Below are positions 7,501-13,538 of a DNA stretch of 19,755 nucleotides, one piece after another. How positions within the stretch are numbered: position 1 is the stretch's first letter; every line of letters begins with the position of its first letter. The stretch spans positions 1 to 19,755 of the forward strand of contig DATELY010000131.1 in the NCBI GenBank assembly GCA_035276085.1, read 5' to 3'. The position numbers and the translations under genes were made by a program. The DNA comes from DATELY01 sp035276085 (GTDB lineage Bacteria; Pseudomonadota; Gammaproteobacteria; Steroidobacterales; Steroidobacteraceae). The notes below the pieces were generated by a model that did not search any database, had not been told where the DNA came from, and saw only the letters and a list, made by a program, of their open reading frames with translations.

Positions 7501-8310
7501 GGCGGAGCGATAACCCATTGCACGACCCAGCCGCACGGCGGCGGCGCACATCGCTTCGCGTGTCCTGGCATCGACGCCCGGCGCCGGCGTTTCCTCCACC
7601 ACTTTCTGGTTGCGACGTTGCAACGAGCAATCGCGTTCGCCCAGCGCAACGACGCGTCCCCGGCCATCGCCGAAGAGCTGTACCTCGATGTGACGTGCAC
7701 GCTCGACGTACTTCTCCAGGAACAATCCGCCCTGACTGAAATTGCTTTGCGCAAGGCGCTCGACGCTGTGGAACGCCTGCTCCAACTCGGTAGCACCGCC
7801 GCACAACTGCATGCCGATGCCGCCCCCGCCCGCCGTGCTCTTGAGCATCACGGGATAGCCGATACGTTGCGCCTCGCTCAACGCATGTGCGATGCCGTCG
7901 AGCAAGTCGCTGCCCGGCAGCAATGGCACGCCATGCTCGAACGCGAGCGCACGCGCCGTGTGCTTGAGCCCGAAGGCACGCATCTGTTCGGGCGTGGGGC
8001 CGACGAACGCAATGCCCGCAGCGGCACACGCTTCCGCGAACGCTGCGTTCTCGCTGAGAAACCCATATCCGGGATGAATGGCCTGTGCACCGCTCGCCTT
8101 CGCTGCCGCAAGGATGCGCTCCTGTGACAGATAACTTTGCGCAGGCGGAGCCGCGCCGATGTGGATGGCCTCATCGGCTTGCGCGACGTGCAACGAATTG
8201 CGGTCGGCATCCGCATACACGGCGACGGATGCGATACCCAGACGCCGCAACGTGCGGATGATGCGACAGGCGATCGCGCCGCGATTGGCGATCAGCACCT
8301 TGGTAAACAT
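4579..8310 (-). CDS. Guanidine (urea) carboxylase, biotin-dependent
   Basis: A single-chain enzyme of 1243 residues. The biotin carboxylase domain is at about 1-450 (MFTKVLIANRGAIACRIIRT; ATP loop STAGGGGIGM at 158-167; FLEVNTRLQVEHGVTE at 286-301). The carboxyltransferase A/B part (KipA-like) is at about 450-760 and the C/D part (KipI-like) at about 835-1100. The biotin carrier is at about 1165-1243 with biotinyl Lys1204 in EAMKMEI. It carboxylates guanidine (or urea) with ATP and bicarbonate. Co-occurrence with the two DUF1989 genes and a guanidine-I riboswitch points to guanidine as substrate, following the published CgdAB pathway. The start at 8310 gives the canonical N-terminus; an upstream extension would read through the 8387-8471 hairpin. 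Residues about 784-818 are encoded by a dispersed repeat lying in frame in the inter-domain linker. The active-site Asp/Asn that separates guanidine from urea enzymes was not located by eye. Confidence 0.95.
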   Translation of the reverse strand: MFTKVLIANRGAIACRIIRTLRRLGIASVAVYADADRNSLHVAQADEAIHIGAAPPAQSYLSQERILAAAKASGAQAIHPGYGFLSENAAFAEACAAAGIAFVGPTPEQMRAFGLKHTARALAFEHGVPLLPGSDLLDGIAHALSEAQRIGYPVMLKSTAGGGGIGMQLCGGATELEQAFHSVERLAQSNFSQGGLFLEKYVERARHIEVQLFGDGRGRVVALGERDCSLQRRNQKVVEETPAPGVDARTREAMCAAAVRLGRAMGYRSAGTVEFIYDPTTRAFYFLEVNTRLQVEHGVTEAVSGIDLVEWMLRVAADEPPDLNAYRHAPRGHSIQVRVYAEDPAQNFRPSSGLLSHVQWPRGVRVDTWVETGTEVSSFYDPMLAKVIVHAATREEALARMRAVLAQTQVYGIESNLAYLRSVLETPVFKAGEQYTRYLARFDYQPLTISVLQPGTHTTVQDHPGRVGYWDIGVPPSGPMDSLAFRIANRLVGNEESAAGLEITATGPTLKFNSDSVVALTGAPVCAEIDGEALQAWCSTRVPAGSVLKIRSVQAVGQRAYLAVAGGFDVPQYMGSRATFTLGQFGGHAGRALRAGDTLRLFEATAQSAMRVCPREVIPQYSREWRIAVLYGPHGAPDFLTPAGLDAFFDAAWEVHYNSSRTGVRLIGPKPQWARADGGEAGLHPSNIHDNAYAVGSIDFTGDMPVILGPDGPSLGGFVCPATVVRAERWKLGQLRPGDRVRFYCVEMERAREMEREQEALLEWLPSAQAEEGTLTRADAAYQKRPLPCEAGAAPAHPCARAIRASCTSEGQGGGKATNTSNCILSTHPANTDTPAVTYRQAGDDYLLIEYGPLILDLELRFRVHALMQWLERAALPGILELTPGIRSLQVHYEPRAISQRELLAVLQRAESQLPSVDEIEVPSRIVHLPLSWDDPATRVAIDKYLQSVRPDAPWCPSNIEFIRRINGLDSIADVQRIVFDASYLVMGLGDVYLGAPVATPLDPRHRLVTTKYNPARTWTPENAVGIGGAYLCVYGMEGPGGYQFVGRTVQMWNRYRQTRNFTDGKQWLLRFFDQIRFYPVSADELLRLREEFVQGRFELRIEPAKLRLAEYHAFLAANRASIDAFKSKQQAAFEAERERWRISGQLTFDTDAARTDMASTAADMPVDGVAITAATSGTVWQLNVKAGQRVTADDELLVLEAMKMEIPVSSDAAGEISEVRCQKGQTVRAGDVLLVLRPSAAE
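5860..5960 (-). repeat. Dispersed repeat in frame inside the carboxylase gene (copy B)
   Basis: Bases 5885-5938 are the reverse complement of copy A (1592-1646). Bases 5934-5954 (cccccgcttcgcaagggagg plus g) are identical to 10266-10286, and the flank gcccccaccc recurs at about 10250. So B looks like the short intergenic repeat at 10250-10290 with the copy-A core inside it. It encodes carboxylase residues about 784-818 (KRPLPCEAGAAPAHPCARAI onwards) with no stop codon. The segment is Ala/Pro/Gly/Cys-rich and unlike the flanking domains. Confidence 0.8.
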
Positions 8311-8386
8311 GGCACCAACGGTCTCTACCAGGTGCCGGGTCGTCCCGGCGGTTCTTGGCGGCCGCGGGTCGTCCCGCGGCCAGCAG

Positions 8387-8471
8387 TTGGCGGTTAGCGG
8401 TTGGCGGTTAGTGAAGAGAAAGGCAGCCCACCTTTCTTTTCCTGCTCTAACCGCCAACCGCTAACCGCCAA
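8387..8471. repeat. Perfect 25-bp hairpin built from a TAACCGCCAACCGC word repeat
   Basis: Arms 8387-8411 and 8447-8471 are exact reverse complements, each made of the alternating units ggcggtta and gcggttggc. The 35-base loop contains a smaller gaaagg/cctttc hairpin. It sits in the 174-base gap between the two DUF1989 genes and the carboxylase, the only sizeable gap in that operon. The same word recurs at 19655-19686 with the same flank (accgcttct...tttc). The hairpin lacks a T-run and might modulate operon polarity or RNA stability. Confidence 0.9.
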
Positions 8472-8484
8472 CCGCTTCTCTTTC

Positions 8485-9135
8485 CTACTCCCACACCAGC
8501 ACTTCTACCGGCGTCGGGTTGTAGGCGTTGCAGGGATTGTTCAGCTGCGGACAGTTCGAGATCAGCACGATGACATCCATCTCTGCGCGCATCTCGAGAT
8601 ACCGGCCCGGCCCGGAAACCCCATCGGCAAAGGTCAACCCGCCTTGCGGAGTGACGGGTACGTTCATGAAGAAATTGATGTTGCTCGTGAGATCGCGCTT
8701 GGACAGACGGCCCTCGTGCACCTCCCGGAAACGCGAGAATGCCAGCAGGAAGTTGTCGCGACAGCTGTGCATAGGGCGCTTGTCCAATGCATAGCGAACC
8801 GTGTTGCTCTCGGCCGAGCAGGCACCGCCCAATGTATCGTGACGTCCGCAGGTATCCGCCACGATTCGCAGCATGGAAGAGCGCTCATTGGACATGAGGG
8901 CGGTGCCGGTCGTCAGATACAGCGCGCCTTGTTCGCGAATCGTGTCTTGCGCGCTGTAGCGCTCTTCCGGGCGCGCTGCGTTGTAGAACAACGTGTCGAC
9001 CGCCTGATTGCCTTCGAGATCGACGATGCGGAAGCACTGTCCCGCACGCACGATGCCCATCCAGGGTTCGCCGGCCGGAATGACTGTCGACATCTTGGCA
9101 GCAGCCGGATCGAGCACGCTTTCCTTCAGGCTCAT
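8485..9135 (-). CDS. Carboxyguanidine deiminase subunit, DUF1989 (urea amidolyase-associated protein, UAAP2-type)
   Basis: A 216-residue DUF1989 protein. Families TIGR03424/TIGR03425 were long annotated as urea carboxylase-associated proteins and later shown to form the heterodimeric carboxyguanidine deiminase CgdAB, which turns carboxyguanidine into allophanate. Visible signatures are FRIVDLEGNQAVDTLFYNA at residues 35-53, IVADTCGRHDTLGGACS at 91-107 with likely metal-binding Cys and His, NINFFMNVPV at 152-161, and the tail SNCPQLNNPCNAYNPTPVEV at 193-212. The ATG overlaps the TGA of the upstream subunit gene (ATGA), which supports equimolar, coupled synthesis. I cannot be certain which subunit is called CgdA and which CgdB, so no symbol is given. 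The family call is firm and the enzyme role follows from published work on homologues. Confidence 0.93.
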   Translation of the reverse strand: MSLKESVLDPAAAKMSTVIPAGEPWMGIVRAGQCFRIVDLEGNQAVDTLFYNAARPEERYSAQDTIREQGALYLTTGTALMSNERSSMLRIVADTCGRHDTLGGACSAESNTVRYALDKRPMHSCRDNFLLAFSRFREVHEGRLSKRDLTSNINFFMNVPVTPQGGLTFADGVSGPGRYLEMRAEMDVIVLISNCPQLNNPCNAYNPTPVEVLVWE

Positions 9136-9887
9136 CCCATTCTCCAGCCGGTGTTGTAGCCGTACAGCATTTCCGTGTTGCGAAAACCTCGTTCGTTCTC
9201 CGGACAGCGGTTACGACACACGTCGTTCTTCGACGCCGGGCGCGAATGCCAGGCCGTCAATCGCACCTCCCGCGGCCGATACTGCGGTTCCGGGTCGAGC
9301 GGATGCGGTGCGGTCGACAACACCAGGATCGTGTTCATCTCGAAACGCAGATCCACGTAGCTGCCGGGTTTCGAATGCGCCACGTGGAACTGCAGCTTGC
9401 CGTCTTCATCCACCGTGACCTTGCTGAAGAAGTTGACGTTGGCATGCAGGTCCCGTTCATCCATGCCGTACTTGCCCAGCTCGTTCACAAATCCTGCGTA
9501 GCCACTCTGGTAACGACCATTGCGCTGCTCCTGAAAACGCGTGGCGCCGTATTTGCGCGCGACCTGTGCGTCGTTCAGCACGCCGCACATCGTGTCGTGC
9601 CACCCGCACGTGTCCTCGGTGATCGAGCACAGGATGCGGCCCATGTCCGAGTAGCACACGCACCCTCGATTGAGGAACGCGGTGTGCTGCGCCTTCAATG
9701 TGTCGGCCATGTTGTAACGCTCGAGCCGCTCCTCAGAGTGGTAGAGCAGCATCGAAACATTGGCACCGCCATCAACATCCATCAGCCGCAACGTGGTCCC
9801 GCGACGAATGAACCCGGACCAGTGCGCCCCGCCCGGGACGAGCTCTTCCCATAGCAGCCAATGCGGTGTGTCGATGTGCGAGCTCAA
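9132..9887 (-). CDS. Carboxyguanidine deiminase subunit, DUF1989 (urea amidolyase-associated protein, UAAP1-type)
   Basis: A 251-residue DUF1989 protein, the longer partner of the preceding subunit. It shares the core pattern: LRLMDVDGGANVSMLLYHS at about 33-51, SITEDTCGWHDTMCG at 88-102 and HANVNFFSKV at 148-157. It adds a C-terminal Cys-rich tail, CRNRCPENERGFRNTEMLYG at 224-243, typical of the longer subunit. The start is most likely TTG at 9887: no ATG or GTG gives a complete N-terminus, and AAGAGG lies five bases before the TTG. It is the first gene of the catabolic arm, about 50 bases downstream of the predicted sigma-54 transcription start. It acts with the next gene to deiminate carboxyguanidine. 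Confidence 0.93.
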   Translation of the reverse strand: MSSHIDTPHWLLWEELVPGGAHWSGFIRRGTTLRLMDVDGGANVSMLLYHSEERLERYNMADTLKAQHTAFLNRGCVCYSDMGRILCSITEDTCGWHDTMCGVLNDAQVARKYGATRFQEQRNGRYQSGYAGFVNELGKYGMDERDLHANVNFFSKVTVDEDGKLQFHVAHSKPGSYVDLRFEMNTILVLSTAPHPLDPEPQYRPREVRLTAWHSRPASKNDVCRNRCPENERGFRNTEMLYGYNTGWRMG

Positions 9888-9947
9888 TGCAACCTCTTGG
9901 ATCGTGTGACGCTACGAAGCGGTGCTTCGATGGCTGGTGGGTTGAGG

Positions 9948-9963
9948 AGCAAGTCTTGTACCA
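9948..9963 (-). promoter_or_regulatory. Candidate sigma-54 promoter for the guanidine catabolic operon
   Basis: Read on the minus strand the sequence is TGGTACAAGACTTGCT. It has GG and GC at the exact -24/-12 spacing and differs from the TGGCAC-N5-TTGC consensus at one main position. Transcription would start near 9937, giving a leader of about 50 bases before the TTG start. Sigma-54 control is standard for NtrC-regulated nitrogen scavenging operons. Confidence 0.6.
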
Positions 9964-9972
9964 AGTGAGAAC

Positions 9973-9989
9973 TGCACTTGTTTGGTACC
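9973..9989. promoter_or_regulatory. Weak candidate NtrC half-site
   Basis: The sequence tgcacttgtttggtacc keeps the TGCAC-N6-GGT part of the NtrC consensus TGCACCAAAATGGTGCA but lacks the final GCA. It lies immediately upstream of the minus-strand -24 box, closer than NtrC enhancers usually sit. Confidence 0.25.
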
Positions 9990-10015
9990 GGGAGCGAGCG
10001 GCCGAGATCCAGAAC

Positions 10016-10032
10016 TGCATCATCTCGGCGCA
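10016..10032. promoter_or_regulatory. Candidate NtrC-type enhancer site
   Basis: The sequence tgcatcatctcggcgca matches the dyad TGCACCAAAATGGTGCA with two mismatches in the conserved arms. It is centred about 87 bases upstream of the predicted minus-strand start and about 300 bases upstream of the plus-strand one, so it could serve both arms. It rests on consensus matching only. Confidence 0.35.
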
Positions 10033-10094
10033 ATCGCCACCGTGATCGGCCTGATTTCAGTGCAGCAGACACGAGCCACGCAGGTGTGCTTCAT

Positions 10095-10192
10095 GCTCCC
10101 AGACCGTTTTCAGCAGCGTCGAAAACAGGGATGTTTACGTCGCAGGCCTACAGGGATGTATTCACGGCCGGTGCTGAAAACGGTCTGGGAGC
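10095..10192. repeat. Intergenic palindromic element, perfect 21-bp arms
   Basis: Bases 10095-10115 (gctcccagaccgttttcagc plus a) and 10172-10192 are exact reverse complements. The loop carries two imperfect direct copies, cagggatgtttacgt and cagggatgtattcac. The style (acagggatgt... tattcacgg) resembles dispersed intergenic repeats known from other gammaproteobacteria. It sits between the two divergent guanidine promoters and could affect DNA looping between enhancer and promoter. Confidence 0.85.
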
Positions 10193-10249
10193 GTGGAGCA
10201 CGGCGGTGTGCACAGCGCTTCCTACTTCTTGAGCACTCCTCACCATCTG

Positions 10250-10290
10250 CCCCCACCCCAACCCTCCCCCGCTTCGCAAGGGAGGGAGCA
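10250..10290 (+). repeat. Short intergenic G/C-rich repeat (copy C)
   Basis: The segment holds gcccccacccc followed by a hairpin, ccctccc (10262-10268) pairing with gggaggg (10280-10286). Its 10266-10286 part is identical to 5934-5954 in the carboxylase gene. It ends seven bases before the plus-strand sigma-54 promoter. Confidence 0.75.
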
Positions 10291-10296
10291 GAGCAC

Positions 10297-10312
10297 AGGC
10301 ACGCGAATTGCA
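10297..10312 (+). promoter_or_regulatory. Sigma-54 promoter for the guanidine ABC transporter
   Basis: The sequence aggcacgcgaattgca matches the -24/-12 consensus TGGCACG-N4-TTGCA at every conserved position except the first T. Transcription is predicted to start at about 10323, about 18 bases before the riboswitch aptamer. No equally good sigma-70 promoter is seen in the leader region. Confidence 0.7.
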
Positions 10313-10340
10313 AATCACCCACGCGAGATCATGAGAATAG

Positions 10341-10456
10341 TGCGTCTAGGGTTCCGGCTGCGGTGCACGCGGTGTCTGGTCCGAGAGAGGCAGTCCACGA
10401 GGAGGAGCCTGTCCAGGCTCCGTAGTGGATACACGGCGGGACAAAAGCCCGGGAGA
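10341..10456 (+). promoter_or_regulatory. Guanidine-I riboswitch (ykkC class)
   Basis: The hallmark conserved blocks occur in order: ctagggttccg at 10346-10356, ctggtccgagagaggcag at 10376-10393, and acggcgggacaaaagccc followed by gggaga at 10432-10455. A variable stem (ccac...gtgg enclosing ggagcctg/caggctcc) lies between the second and third blocks, as in the family. It senses free guanidine and turns on guanidine export or degradation genes. Here it precedes the ABC importer. The conserved blocks are close to consensus, so identification is firm even without a covariance search. Confidence 0.93.
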
Positions 10457-10459
10457 TTC

Positions 10460-10485
10460 GAATCCGTATCTAGCAGATCGGATTC
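10460..10485 (+). promoter_or_regulatory. Hairpin downstream of the riboswitch, possible expression platform
   Basis: GAATCCG-t-ATC pairs with GAT-CGGATTC around a five-base loop, directly after the aptamer. No U-run follows, so it is not an intrinsic terminator. A second potential stem, gctgcgc (10492-10498) with gcgcgcagc (about 10522-10530), precedes the transporter start. Translational or Rho-dependent control is possible. Confidence 0.4.
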
Positions 10486-10578
10486 ACCATGGCTGCGCAC
10501 GTGAGGCACAGGAAGGGCACGCGCGCGCAGCCTACGTAACGAATGCCCGCAACTCACGTCCTCACAAGGGGAAGCCGC

Positions 10579-11655
10579 ATGCAAACCGCTCGCACGTTCA
10601 TCCGCTCACTGCTGCTGGTCGTCACGCTGGCGCTGGTGACCACTCAACCAGCCAGCGCGGCCGAGAAGAAGAATTTCAAGATCGCCTGGAGCATCTACGT
10701 CGGTTGGATGCCGTGGGACTACGCAGCCCAGAGCGGCATCGTGAAGAAATGGGCCAACAAATACGGCATCAAGATCGAGCTCACGCAGATCAACGACTAC
10801 GTCGAGTCCATCAATCAATACACAGCCGGCGGTTTCGACGGCTGCGTGATGACGAACATGGACATGCTGACGATTCCCGCTGCGGGCGGCGTCGACTCCA
10901 CCGCCCTCATCGTCGGCGACTTCTCCAATGGCAACGATGGCATCGTGCTCAAGGGCAAAGGCAAGAAGCTCGCGGACATCAAAGGCCTGCCGATCAATCT
11001 TGTCGAGCTGTCGGTCTCGCACTACCTCCTCGCGCGCGCGCTGGAGTCCATCGGATCGAAGGAGCGCGACATCAAGGTCGTGAACACTTCCGACGCCGAC
11101 ATCGTCGCAGCGTTCGCCGCACCCGACACGAAAGCAGTGGTCACGTGGAAGCCGCAGCTGGCTGAAATAACGGCAGCACCGGATGCACAGCTCGTGTTCG
11201 ATTCGAGCAGGATCCCCGGCGAGATCATCGATCTCATGGTCGTGAACACGGCAACACTGAAGAGCAATCCCGCACTGGGCAAGGCGCTCGTGGGCGCGTG
11301 GTACGAAACCATGAAGCTGATGACGCAGAAAGATGCGCAGGCACAGGCTGCGCTGACGCAGATGGCGAAGGCGTCCGGCACCGACCTCACCGGCTTCAAC
11401 CGCCAGCTCGCGACGACCAAGATGTTCTGGACGCCGAGCGAAGCGTATGCGTTCACGACCAGCCCGAACCTGCCGAAGACGCTGGACTCGGTGCGCAAAT
11501 TCTCATTCGATCATGGCCTGCTGGGTGAAGGTGCGAAGACGGTCGACGCCGTGGGCATCGAGTTTCCCGGCGGTCGGACCTTGGGCAATGCGAAGAACGT
11601 GAAGATGCGGTTCGACGCGGGCTATACGAAGTTGGCGGTGGATGGGAAGTTGTGA
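10579..11655 (+). CDS. ABC transporter substrate-binding protein, probable guanidine binder
   Basis: A 358-residue periplasmic binding protein of the type annotated as putative urea ABC transporter substrate-binding protein (TIGR03427-like, NitT/TauT superfamily). A signal peptide covers residues 1-27, with the motif QPASA before the cleavage site. The mature protein starts AEKKNFKIAWSIYVGWMPWD, followed by an early ligand-site pattern (QYTAGGFDGCVMTNMDMLTI) typical of two-lobed NitT/TauT binders. ATG 10579 is preferred over an ATG 36 bases upstream because AAGGGG lies at proper distance and the signal peptide then starts at residue 1. Its position directly after a guanidine-I riboswitch and next to the catabolic operon argues that the ligand is guanidine rather than urea. 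Confidence 0.92.
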   Translation: MQTARTFIRSLLLVVTLALVTTQPASAAEKKNFKIAWSIYVGWMPWDYAAQSGIVKKWANKYGIKIELTQINDYVESINQYTAGGFDGCVMTNMDMLTIPAAGGVDSTALIVGDFSNGNDGIVLKGKGKKLADIKGLPINLVELSVSHYLLARALESIGSKERDIKVVNTSDADIVAAFAAPDTKAVVTWKPQLAEITAAPDAQLVFDSSRIPGEIIDLMVVNTATLKSNPALGKALVGAWYETMKLMTQKDAQAQAALTQMAKASGTDLTGFNRQLATTKMFWTPSEAYAFTTSPNLPKTLDSVRKFSFDHGLLGEGAKTVDAVGIEFPGGRTLGNAKNVKMRFDAGYTKLAVDGKL

Positions 11656-11663
11656 GGATGGTT

Positions 11664-11713
11664 CTGGGACCTGAGACCTGGGACCTGGGGTCGGATATCG
11701 GCTCGAATCCGAC
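11664..11713 (+). repeat. Word repeat and hairpin after the binding-protein stop
   Basis: Bases 11664-11690 consist of near-tandem copies of the unit gggacct(g/a)(g/a), eight bases after the TGA. They are followed by a small hairpin, gtcggat (11690-11696) with atccgac (11707-11713). It may lower expression of the downstream permease relative to the binding protein, a common stoichiometry in ABC operons. Confidence 0.65.
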
Positions 11714-11748
11714 CTCACGCCGCAGGCCACACGCCTCTGGCCCTCTCC

Positions 11749-12558
11749 ATGCGCCTCGTTAATCTTCATCCCGCTCGCGGCGCTTCGATCTTTCTCGGCG
11801 TCCTGCCGTTTGTCCTGCTGCTGCTCGCGTACGTGATCGGCTCCGAGATTCGGCTCGATGCGAATCCCGATGACAAGTTGCTGCCGGCGCTCACGAGTCT
11901 GGCCGATACGCTGCACGCGTACGCACTGGAAGCCGATCGTCGCAGTGGCGAGATTCTGTGGTGGCTCGACACGTGGGCCAGCCTGCGGCGCCTCTTCATC
12001 GCACTGGTTATCTCCGCATCGCTCGGGCTTGCTGCGGGGCTTGCCATCGGTTCTGTGCCTTACTTGCGCAGCCTGCTCGCTCCGTTCATCGCTGCCGTGT
12101 CGATGATCCCGCCGCTCGCGATCCTGCCGATCCTCTTCATCGTGCTCGGCTTGGGCGAAGTGGCGAAGATCGCATTGATCGTGATCGGTGTGACGCCGGT
12201 GATCGTGCGCGATCTGGCGCTCCGTGCGGGCGAGTTACCCCACGAGCAGTTGATCAAAGCGCAGACGCTCGGTGCATCGAGCTGGTTGCTCACCGTGAGG
12301 GTCATTCTGCCGCAACTGTGGCCACGGCTGATCGATGCCGTTCGTTTGCAACTGGGTTGCGCGTGGCTGTTTCTGATCGCCGCCGAGGCGATCGCCTCCA
12401 CGGAAGGGTTGGGTTATCGCATCTTCCTCGTGCGCCGCTATCTCGCGATGGACGTGATTCTTCCGTACGTGGTGTGGATCACGTTGCTCGCATTCGCAAT
12501 GGACTTCGGATTGCGGCGTTTGCGGGCGGGTCTCTTCCCCTGGGCGGAAACGCGTTAG
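11749..12558 (+). CDS. ABC transporter permease (NitT/TauT type), probable guanidine import
   Basis: A 269-residue inner-membrane permease with about six helices, starting with FLGVLPFVLLLLAYVIG at about residues 15-31. The conserved cytoplasmic EAA-type loop that contacts the ATPase is HEQLIKAQTLGASSWLLTVR at about 165-184, followed by VILPQLWPRLIDAVRLQLGC. This is the SsuC/TauC/NrtB pattern. There is no good ribosome site before ATG 11749 and the preceding sequence is pyrimidine-rich, so the exact start is uncertain by some codons. The gene lies 93 bases after the binding protein. Its TAG stop overlaps the GTG start of the ATPase by one base. Confidence 0.93.
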   Translation: MRLVNLHPARGASIFLGVLPFVLLLLAYVIGSEIRLDANPDDKLLPALTSLADTLHAYALEADRRSGEILWWLDTWASLRRLFIALVISASLGLAAGLAIGSVPYLRSLLAPFIAAVSMIPPLAILPILFIVLGLGEVAKIALIVIGVTPVIVRDLALRAGELPHEQLIKAQTLGASSWLLTVRVILPQLWPRLIDAVRLQLGCAWLFLIAAEAIASTEGLGYRIFLVRRYLAMDVILPYVVWITLLAFAMDFGLRRLRAGLFPWAETR

Positions 12559-13337
12559 TGGGCACCGTCACCGTCAAGCGCTTGTGGAAGGAATACGGTC
12601 CACAGGTCGTGCTCGAGAACTTGAATCTCACGGTGAAGGAGCACGAGTTCGTCACCATCATCGGCGCCTCGGGCTGCGGCAAGACGACGTTCCTGCGCAT
12701 GCTGCTCGGTATCGAGCAGCCCTCGCGCGGCGCTTTGTTGCTGGACGGGGTAAAGATCCCTGCGGAGCCCGGGCCCGATCGCGGCATCGTATTCCAGCGC
12801 TACTCGCTGTTCCCCCATCTCACCGTGATCGACAACCTGTTGCTCGGGCTGCAGTTCCGCGGCTCACGCTTTCTCGGCCGACTGCTCGGCCGCAGGCGCG
12901 GCGAAGCGCGCGAGAAGGCTGAAAGCTTGTTGCATGCCGTCGGTCTCTACGCCGCCCGCGATCGCTTTCCGGCGCAACTTTCGGGCGGCATGCAGCAGCG
13001 TCTCTCGATCGCGCAATCGGTGATCTGCGAGCCACGCATCCTGTTGCTCGATGAGCCCTTCGGCGCGCTCGATCCGGGTCTTACGGCCGACATGCACGAG
13101 CTCATTCTGAAGCTCTGGGCCGAGCACACGATGACGATCTTCATGATCACGCACGACCTGCGTGAGAGCTTCGAGCTCGGCACCCGGCTGCTGGTGTTCG
13201 ACAAGGTGCGGCACGACGCTCAGGCACCCGAAGCATATGGGGCCACGGTCACGTTCGATATCCCGCTGAAAGGCATCGCCCATTCGCGGCAAATGCGACG
13301 CGAAGTCGCGGACGCGGTGCAGCACGCACCAGCCTGA
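12558..13337 (+). CDS. ABC transporter ATP-binding protein (NitT/TauT type), probable guanidine import
   Basis: A 259-residue ABC ATPase. Motifs are Walker A GASGCGKTT at residues 36-44, Q-loop Gln80 (GIVFQRYSLFPHL), signature LSGGMQQR at 141-148, Walker B ILLLDEPFGALD at 161-172 and H-loop His199 (MITHD). The start is GTG 12558 (VGTVTVKRLWKEYG), sharing its G with the permease TAG stop, so translation is coupled. A longer in-frame extension upstream would run through the permease gene and is a shadow. The C-terminal tail (about 215-259) is short and polar with no extra domain. It completes the importer, which with a single permease gene probably works as a homodimeric channel. Confidence 0.94.
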   Translation: MGTVTVKRLWKEYGPQVVLENLNLTVKEHEFVTIIGASGCGKTTFLRMLLGIEQPSRGALLLDGVKIPAEPGPDRGIVFQRYSLFPHLTVIDNLLLGLQFRGSRFLGRLLGRRRGEAREKAESLLHAVGLYAARDRFPAQLSGGMQQRLSIAQSVICEPRILLLDEPFGALDPGLTADMHELILKLWAEHTMTIFMITHDLRESFELGTRLLVFDKVRHDAQAPEAYGATVTFDIPLKGIAHSRQMRREVADAVQHAPA

Positions 13338-13538
13338 GGCGCCAGGCACCGGTAAAGGTGCGACGCAGATAACACCTCGCGGACACTGCCCGGCCTTCAG
13401 CTCAATTTCCCCGCAACGCGGCCGACACCTGTTGGGAGCAGCTCATGGGAGCGCCGGACGTCCTGGCGCGCCACTCGACTGCCTGCCGATCGGGGGATCG
13501 ACCCTCGACGGGACTAAGGGAAAGCCGGAGCAAACGCA

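Noticed and set aside
5920..8127. Plus-strand frames of 350 and 372 codons opposite the carboxylase
   Set aside because: Both mirror the codon pattern of the carboxylase gene and have no ribosome site or domain.
8311..8457. Extended N-terminus for the carboxylase
   Set aside because: The extension is encoded by the repeat hairpin and ends just before the canonical MFTKVLIANRG start of biotin carboxylases.
9915..9929. Hairpin in the leader of the catabolic operon as a possible guanidine-II riboswitch
   Set aside because: Guanidine-II needs two hairpins with ACGR loops; here there is a single stem (CGAAGC with GCTTCG) with an ACC loop.
10460..10485. Intrinsic terminator after the riboswitch
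   Set aside because: The stem is good but no T-run follows, so I list it only as a possible expression platform.
13338..13538. Possible c-di-GMP riboswitch or flagellar sigma-28 promoter before cheY
   Set aside because: A GCCGATCG resembles the sigma-28 -10 box, but no TAAA-type -35 lies at the right distance and the GEMM conserved blocks are absent.
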